Assembly: GCA_013151975.1 (NCBI GenBank)
Contig: JAADHG010000146.1
Location: 1 to 20,595 of the forward strand
From: Chlorobiota bacterium
GTDB lineage: Bacteria > Bacteroidota > Bacteroidia > Flavobacteriales > Flavobacteriaceae
DNA length: 20,595 nt
Reading direction: 5' to 3'
Below the pieces are notes generated by a model. That model did not search any database and was not told the DNA's origin. It was given only the letters and a program-made list of their open reading frames with translations. The stretch's first letter is position 1, and every line of letters begins with the position of its first letter. Positions 16,355 to 20,595 of this stretch are shown piece by piece. The position numbers were made by a program, and so were the translations under genes.

Positions 16355-17347
16355 ATGAAAAACAGTATAATAGGCACCATATTCTTAATGGTTTCCTTTG
16401 TTTGTAATTCCCAAGAAATATATGGAAGAACGCTTAAATTAATGGGAAGCCGTTTCGATATTACAGTAGTCGCAGCAAATAAAGCTCAAGGGGATGCTTT
16501 TATAGATTTAGCTGTTGCTGAAATATCTAGAATAGAGAGTAAAATTTCATCTTGGGATTCAAATTCTGTAACATCCTTGATTAATAAAAATGCAGGAATA
16601 AAGCCAGTAATAGTTGATGAAGAATTATTTAATCTGATACAACGAGCAATTCAGATATCAAAGTTAACTGAAGGAGCTTTTGATATCAGTTATGCATCCA
16701 TGGACAAAATTTGGAAGTTTGATGGTAGTATGAAAACAATGCCTTCTAAAGATATTATTAAGCAATCTGTTGCTAAAGTTGGTTTTCAAAATATTATTCT
16801 AAATCAAGAAAAGCATTCAGTTTTTTTAAAGCTAAAAGGCATGAAAATTGGTTTTGGGGCTATTGGTAAAGGCTACGCGGCCGATAAGGCAAAAGCACTA
16901 TTAAAACAGAAAGGGGTAGAAGCAGGAATTATTAATGCATCTGGCGATATGAATACTTGGGGAAAACAACCTAATGGCAAAGATTGGAAAGTGGGTATTA
17001 CAAATCCTTTAAATAAAAACAAGGTATTTACGCTATTACCAATTCATGAAAAAGCAGTGGTAACTTCAGGGAATTACGAAAAGTATGTAACCTTTAATGG
17101 GCAACGTTATTCTCATATTATTGATCCTAGAACAGGATATCCAAGCAAAGGTGTTGTAAGCGCAAGTGTTTTTGCACCAAGTGCTGAGTTAGCTGATGCT
17201 TTAGCTACATCAATTTTTGTTATGGGAAAAGATGTTGGATTGAATTTAATAAATCAATTACCAGAGGTAGAATGTATTATAGTTGATGATACTGGAAAAG
17301 TGTATTACTCAGAGAATATTGACATAAAAGATTCTTCTAAAAATTAA
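16355..17347 (+). CDS. apbE: ApbE, FAD:protein FMN transferase (exported)
   Basis: Transfers FMN from FAD to a Thr/Ser side chain of target proteins, making covalent flavoproteins outside the cytoplasm; Mg-dependent. The 330-residue protein has a Sec signal (1-20, VSFVCNSQ) and ApbE motifs in order: LMGSRFDI (29-36), EGAFDIS (106-112), GAIGKGYAADKA (168-179), the INASGDM loop (193-199), HIIDPRTGYP (254-263) and DALATSIFVMG (281-291). All key regions look intact. It lies six bases after the thioredoxin-like gene and 28 before DUF4266. No protein in the window has a standard FMN-bind domain or NqrB/RnfG-type target, so the acceptor is either one of its neighbours or encoded elsewhere. Confidence 0.95.
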   Translation: MKNSIIGTIFLMVSFVCNSQEIYGRTLKLMGSRFDITVVAANKAQGDAFIDLAVAEISRIESKISSWDSNSVTSLINKNAGIKPVIVDEELFNLIQRAIQISKLTEGAFDISYASMDKIWKFDGSMKTMPSKDIIKQSVAKVGFQNIILNQEKHSVFLKLKGMKIGFGAIGKGYAADKAKALLKQKGVEAGIINASGDMNTWGKQPNGKDWKVGITNPLNKNKVFTLLPIHEKAVVTSGNYEKYVTFNGQRYSHIIDPRTGYPSKGVVSASVFAPSAELADALATSIFVMGKDVGLNLINQLPEVECIIVDDTGKVYYSENIDIKDSSKN

Positions 17348-17375
17348 TTTAAAATATACAGAAAATAGAAAAAAG

Positions 17376-17588
17376 ATGATAAAGAAAGTAATTATTTGTG
17401 CAATAATTTTGGTAAGCGCCAGCTCATGTGTTGCTGTAAAAGAGTATGAAAAAATTTATATAAACGATCCTGATATGATATTATCTGCAGCTTTAATAAA
17501 GCGATTTGAAACAAATTTTCAAGTGTATAGAGAAGGTGCTTCTGGAGCAAATGGCGGAAAAACAGGAGGAGGCTGTGGATGTAATTAA
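17376..17588 (+). CDS. DUF4266 lipoprotein with Gly-rich CGC tail
   Basis: A 70-residue lipoprotein of unknown function. Its signal (MIKKVIICAIILVSASSC) ends in lipobox ASSC with acceptor C18, leaving a mature peptide of 53 residues. The middle (VKEYEKIYINDPDM, 21-34) matches DUF4266. The C-terminus is striking: E53-G-A-S-G-A-N59, then a Gly-rich run and C67-G-C69-N70 as the last residues. The two terminal cysteines could bind metal, be a thioredoxin substrate, or be modified. It is encoded 28 bases after apbE and one base before DUF3570; the same four families tend to travel together in other Gram-negative genomes. Family call is good, function open. Confidence 0.85.
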   Translation: MIKKVIICAIILVSASSCVAVKEYEKIYINDPDMILSAALIKRFETNFQVYREGASGANGGKTGGGCGCN

Positions 17589-17589
17589 A

Positions 17590-19053
17590 ATGAAGAAGTA
17601 TCTCACCTCAATAATAATATGCTGTTTTGTTATTGGCATGTCTCAAGCACAAACAAAAGTATCACAAGGGGCATATAAAAAGAAAGTATTAGAGACTGCA
17701 GAAGTGGACTTTTTAATGAGCTATTATACTCAAGAAGGAAATCATGCATCTGTAACTGGAGGTATCGGAAATGAAAAATTAACTGATATTACACCAACGT
17801 TTATAGTTGCAATACCTTTAAATGCTGACGACGTTCTAACAGTTAATGCAGGAATATCAGCATATACATCTGCCTCATCAAGTAATTTAGATCCATTTGA
17901 TTCAAGTGGAGCATCAAGAAAAAGAGGCGACGATGACGATAAGAGAGTATCAGCCAGAGCCGATAAAATTACAGGAAGCCCTTGGGTAGAATCCTCAGGA
18001 GCTTCACGAAGTGATATTTGGGCTACTATTAACGGGAGTTATAGTCATAGTTCTGATGATAGAAATAATATTTGGACTGTAGATTTGGGCTTTTCAAAAG
18101 AATATGATTATGCATCTTTAGGTTTTGGTGGCGGATTTACAAAATTATTTAATCAAAAAAACACTGAACTAGGAATTAAAGGGCAAGTATATTTAGATAC
18201 TTGGAATCCAAAATATCCAACGGAACTTGATTCTTACATAGAGGCTGGCCAAAATTTAAATAGCGGTTTTTTTGCAAATATTGATATTCTTGATCAATCT
18301 GGTAATGTTATTGATAAAAATGGAAGTTCAGTATGGTCACCACTGCAGACCACACTAGTTACCAATAAGTCAAGGAATTCATATTCATTATCCTTTAGTT
18401 TTTCGCAAATAATAAGTAAGAAAGCTCAATTTTCTTTATTCTTTGATTTGGTACAGCAAAATGGATGGTTATCAAACCCTATGCAACGTGTTTATTTTGC
18501 AGACCGTGACAACTATTATGTGGGAAAAGCGTCTAGTATTCCTAAATATACATCTCCAAAAAATAAAAATGTGTTTCAATTAGCAGACGATATAGAAAGA
18601 TTGCCAAGTTCACGATTTAAAGTTCCGTTTGGTGCACGCTTTAATTATTTTATAAATGAATCGGTTTCTTTAAGAACATATTATCGGTATTATTATGACA
18701 ATTGGGGAATCCGTTCACATACAGCAAGTATAGAAATTCCAATTAAATTTGCTAAAGGAAAGTTTACAATATATCCAAATTATAGATTTTATAATCAAAC
18801 GGCAGCCGATTATTTTGCACCTTATGAAGCTAATGTATCTACTAGTGAATTTTATACATCAGACTATGATTTGTCTAAATTTGATAGTAACCAATATGGA
18901 TTAGGCTTTAAATATTTAGACATCTTTACTAAGTTTAAGCTGTTTAAAGGCGTCGGATTAAAATCATTAGATGTACAATACAGCATCTATAATAGAAGTG
19001 ATGGTCTTAAGTCTAACATAATATCGGCAGGATTTAAGTTTATTTTAGAATAA
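17590..19053 (+). CDS. DUF3570 outer-membrane beta-barrel protein
   Basis: A 487-residue protein predicted to form an outer-membrane barrel. ATG 17590, one base after the DUF4266 stop, gives a clean signal peptide (1-20, cleaved near SQA-Q); an in-frame ATG at 17506 lies inside the DUF4266 gene in another frame and is rejected. Alternating aromatic/hydrophobic strands run from about residue 143 to the end (for example WTVDLGFSKEYDYASLGFGG) and the protein ends in the strand SAGFKFILE. A polar, probably surface-exposed stretch (96-142) holds two identical SSGASR hexamers (105-110, 135-140), a DDDD run (114-117) and ITGS (127-130). Context with ApbE and DUF4266 suggests membership in one envelope redox assembly. 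Transport or electron-transfer roles are unproven. Confidence 0.88.
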   Translation: MKKYLTSIIICCFVIGMSQAQTKVSQGAYKKKVLETAEVDFLMSYYTQEGNHASVTGGIGNEKLTDITPTFIVAIPLNADDVLTVNAGISAYTSASSSNLDPFDSSGASRKRGDDDDKRVSARADKITGSPWVESSGASRSDIWATINGSYSHSSDDRNNIWTVDLGFSKEYDYASLGFGGGFTKLFNQKNTELGIKGQVYLDTWNPKYPTELDSYIEAGQNLNSGFFANIDILDQSGNVIDKNGSSVWSPLQTTLVTNKSRNSYSLSFSFSQIISKKAQFSLFFDLVQQNGWLSNPMQRVYFADRDNYYVGKASSIPKYTSPKNKNVFQLADDIERLPSSRFKVPFGARFNYFINESVSLRTYYRYYYDNWGIRSHTASIEIPIKFAKGKFTIYPNYRFYNQTAADYFAPYEANVSTSEFYTSDYDLSKFDSNQYGLGFKYLDIFTKFKLFKGVGLKSLDVQYSIYNRSDGLKSNIISAGFKFILE

Positions 19054-19114
19054 AGTATAAATAAGAGTAATTCTAAATTATAATTAAAAAATCAAATTTA
19101 GTTCAACTTTTAAG

Positions 19115-19122
19115 TATCTTCG
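19115..19122 (+). promoter_or_regulatory. Possible -7 box for ferritin
   Basis: TATCTTCG differs from TAnnTTTG at one base and lies 20 bases before the ferritin ATG. No TTG is found at the standard -33 distance, so this is tentative; ferritin might also be read through from the DUF3570 transcript, as no terminator was seen in the 89-base gap. Confidence 0.4.
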
Positions 19123-19142
19123 TATTTGTAAAACTTAAAGAA

Positions 19143-19649
19143 ATGAATGCAACAATAGAAAAGTTATTAAACGATCAAGTAAAGTTTGAAGCTAATGCTT
19201 CAATGCAATATTTGTCAATGGCGTCTTGGGCTGATGCAAATGGGTATAATGGCGTAGCAGAGTTTTTTTATTTACAATCTGAAGAAGAGCGTGTACATAT
19301 GATTAAACTGGTTAAGTTTATTAATGAGCGTAGTGGTAAAGTTATTGTTCCCGAAATTGATAAACCTCAAGAAAACTATACATCTTTAAATGAATTATTT
19401 GAAACGTTTTTGAAGAGTGAAATGTTTGTAACCGAACAAATAAACCATGTAATTTATGAGTGCTTACAACACAAAGAGTATAACGTTCATAATTTTATGC
19501 AATGGTATGTTACCGAACAGTTAGAAGAAGAAGCTGTAGCAAGAACCTTGTTAGATAAATTAACCATAATAGGTAATGACAAATCCGGACATTATTTATT
19601 TGATAGAGATATTAATACAATAGCTTCTGTAAATCAAAATCCAGAATAA
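19143..19649 (+). CDS. ftnA: Non-heme ferritin (FtnA type)
   Basis: Iron-storage protein that oxidises Fe(II) and deposits it as a ferric mineral in a 24-subunit cytosolic shell. The 168-residue length is standard. Ferroxidase residues are present at E16 (KFEANAS), Y23, E49 and H52 (SEEERVHM), E93 (KSEMFV), and Q126 and E129 (TEQLEEE), each one position off the E. coli FtnA numbering. No heme-binding methionine of bacterioferritin type is evident. It follows the DUF3570 gene by 89 bases on the same strand and converges with the membrane hydroxylase gene across a single base. Its position supports an iron theme for the block starting at 13108. Confidence 0.95.
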   Translation: MNATIEKLLNDQVKFEANASMQYLSMASWADANGYNGVAEFFYLQSEEERVHMIKLVKFINERSGKVIVPEIDKPQENYTSLNELFETFLKSEMFVTEQINHVIYECLQHKEYNVHNFMQWYVTEQLEEEAVARTLLDKLTIIGNDKSGHYLFDRDINTIASVNQNPE

Positions 19650-19650
19650 T

Positions 19651-20595
19651 TTAAGCTACTATTTCTGTAGAAACTACATCTGATTTTTCAAAATAGGTAA
19701 AATATACAGTACCTATAATTGTGCTTAAATAATAAAATGCAACGATATATATTCCGTAGAGTGTGTATGCATTTAATCCAAACCAATCGTCAAAATAAAA
19801 CAGTATAGTTAATGCAAATGCAACTCTAATACCTTCAACTATTACAGCATGTTTTTTTCTATCCATTAAGGTTGTATAACCATAAATACCAATAAAAACA
19901 ACCAATCCGTATAGTAGTAAATTATCAAAGGTTATATTCCCAAAATTATAAAACATAAACAAAAGTAAAATCATAGTCATTACATATTGATATATAGACC
20001 ACAGTTTTAAAGCATTTGAAGCTGGTGTTTTAAATTTGGTGTAACTGTAAACGTCTTCAATTATCGTAATTGGATATTTATCAACAACATCTTTAGGTCT
20101 CCAACCTGTTGGCATAAACCAAATACGCAATTTATCTAACCAATTTTTAGTTCTCCAAGCATCTTTAATCAATAACCAAACATGCTGAAAATTAATGAGT
20201 ATTGGGTTCCAAGTATTCACAGGTTTTAAAACACCATAAACAGGTGGTACTTCTTTTAATTCTTCTTGAAAAGTGCCAAATAGTCTATCCCAAATACAAA
20301 AAATAGCACCTAGATTTTTATCTATGTATATTTTATTTATAGCATGATGTACACGATGTTGGGAAGGTGTAACAATAATATATTCTAAAATTCCAAGTTT
20401 ACCGATATGCTTGGTGTGATACCAAAATTGAGCAAATAAATGCAAGGGTGTTAAAATAGCAATAACTTTATATGGAATGCCTAATAGCACAGCAGGAATA
20501 AGTAATAAAGCGGTATAGCCTATTAAAGATGAAATAGATTGGCGTAAGGCACAACCCAAATTAAATTCTTCACTACTATGGTGAATAATATGCTG
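19651..20595 (-). CDS. Sterol desaturase/alkylglycerol monooxygenase-like membrane hydroxylase, N-terminus cut by edge
   Basis: Integral-membrane di-iron hydroxylase of the fatty acid hydroxylase superfamily. The frame is open from the right edge to the stop at 19651, about 314 residues; the start and the first histidine box lie outside the window. Two histidine boxes are visible: HIIHH in the first residues after the edge, and HRVHH about 75 residues later, with a further HTKHIG between. The text HHSSEEFNLGCALRQS closely recalls the alkylglycerol monooxygenase (TMEM195) branch, which cleaves ether lipids. After the catalytic half come several more hydrophobic segments (C-terminal 140 residues). 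Gene order suggests an independent unit. Substrate is inferred from resemblance only. Confidence 0.85.
   Translation of the reverse strand, partial: QHIIHHSSEEFNLGCALRQSISSLIGYTALLLIPAVLLGIPYKVIAILTPLHLFAQFWYHTKHIGKLGILEYIIVTPSQHRVHHAINKIYIDKNLGAIFCIWDRLFGTFQEELKEVPPVYGVLKPVNTWNPILINFQHVWLLIKDAWRTKNWLDKLRIWFMPTGWRPKDVVDKYPITIIEDVYSYTKFKTPASNALKLWSIYQYVMTMILLLFMFYNFGNITFDNLLLYGLVVFIGIYGYTTLMDRKKHAVIVEGIRVAFALTILFYFDDWFGLNAYTLYGIYIVAFYYLSTIIGTVYFTYFEKSDVVSTEIVA

Noticed and set aside
17506..17589. Upstream in-frame ATG for the DUF3570 gene
   Set aside because: It lies inside the DUF4266 gene in another frame and would bury the signal peptide behind 28 charged residues.
1..20595. CRISPR array, tRNA, rRNA, riboswitch, insertion sequence or prophage
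   Set aside because: No regularly spaced repeats, no cloverleaf or conserved RNA segments and no transposase, integrase or phage genes were recognised when reading both strands.

Overview
The window looks like chromosomal DNA from a marine-type member of the Flavobacteriaceae (Bacteroidota). The sequence is AT-rich. Several genes are preceded by the Bacteroidota promoter pattern (TTG, about 19-20 bases, TAnnTTTG), strong Shine-Dalgarno sites are absent, and the gene families are typical of the group: PUR-alpha-like DUF3276, elongated NusB, DUF1573 lipoprotein next to yajC, a class-2-like PyrD, and a FecA-like TonB receptor. No rRNA, tRNA, CRISPR array, phage or transposase gene was seen.

Layout. 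(1) 1-4414, minus strand: a secreted M14 zinc carboxypeptidase cut by the left edge, a DUF3276 nucleic-acid-binding protein with a clear terminator, and an ABC half-transporter of the exporter type. (2) 4473-7801, plus strand: a branched-chain/aromatic amino acid dehydrogenase with its own promoter and terminator, then nusB - DUF1573 lipoprotein - yajC, ending in a strong terminator. The nusB leader holds a REP-like inverted repeat. (3) 7802-10264, minus strand: a small repeat element, a DinB-fold protein, an orphan lipoprotein and peptidase T. (4) 10304-13093, plus strand: pyrD, an M50-like membrane metalloprotease, and an HMG-CoA-lyase-type enzyme. (5) 13108-19649: a FecA-like TonB-dependent receptor (minus), a 583-base regulatory gap, and a divergent, tightly packed set (plus): thioredoxin-fold protein, ApbE flavin transferase, DUF4266 lipoprotein, DUF3570 outer-membrane barrel, then ferritin. 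(6) 19651-right edge, minus strand: an alkylglycerol-monooxygenase-like membrane hydroxylase, cut by the edge.

The most interesting part is region 5. ApbE attaches FMN covalently to exported proteins, yet no classical FMN-binding-domain substrate is encoded nearby. The partners are a tiny lipoprotein ending in a Gly-rich CGC tail and a barrel protein carrying two identical SSGASR hexamers spaced 30 residues apart and written with different codons. These hexamers resemble, without exactly matching, the known ApbE acceptor motif. With an iron-chelate-type receptor on one side and ferritin on the other, the block reads as a candidate cell-envelope redox system tied to metal acquisition. That functional reading is inference; the gene content and motifs are directly visible.

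The rest is mostly ordinary housekeeping. The amino acid dehydrogenase and the HMG-CoA-lyase-type enzyme would fit the first and last steps of leucine breakdown, though they are not in one operon.
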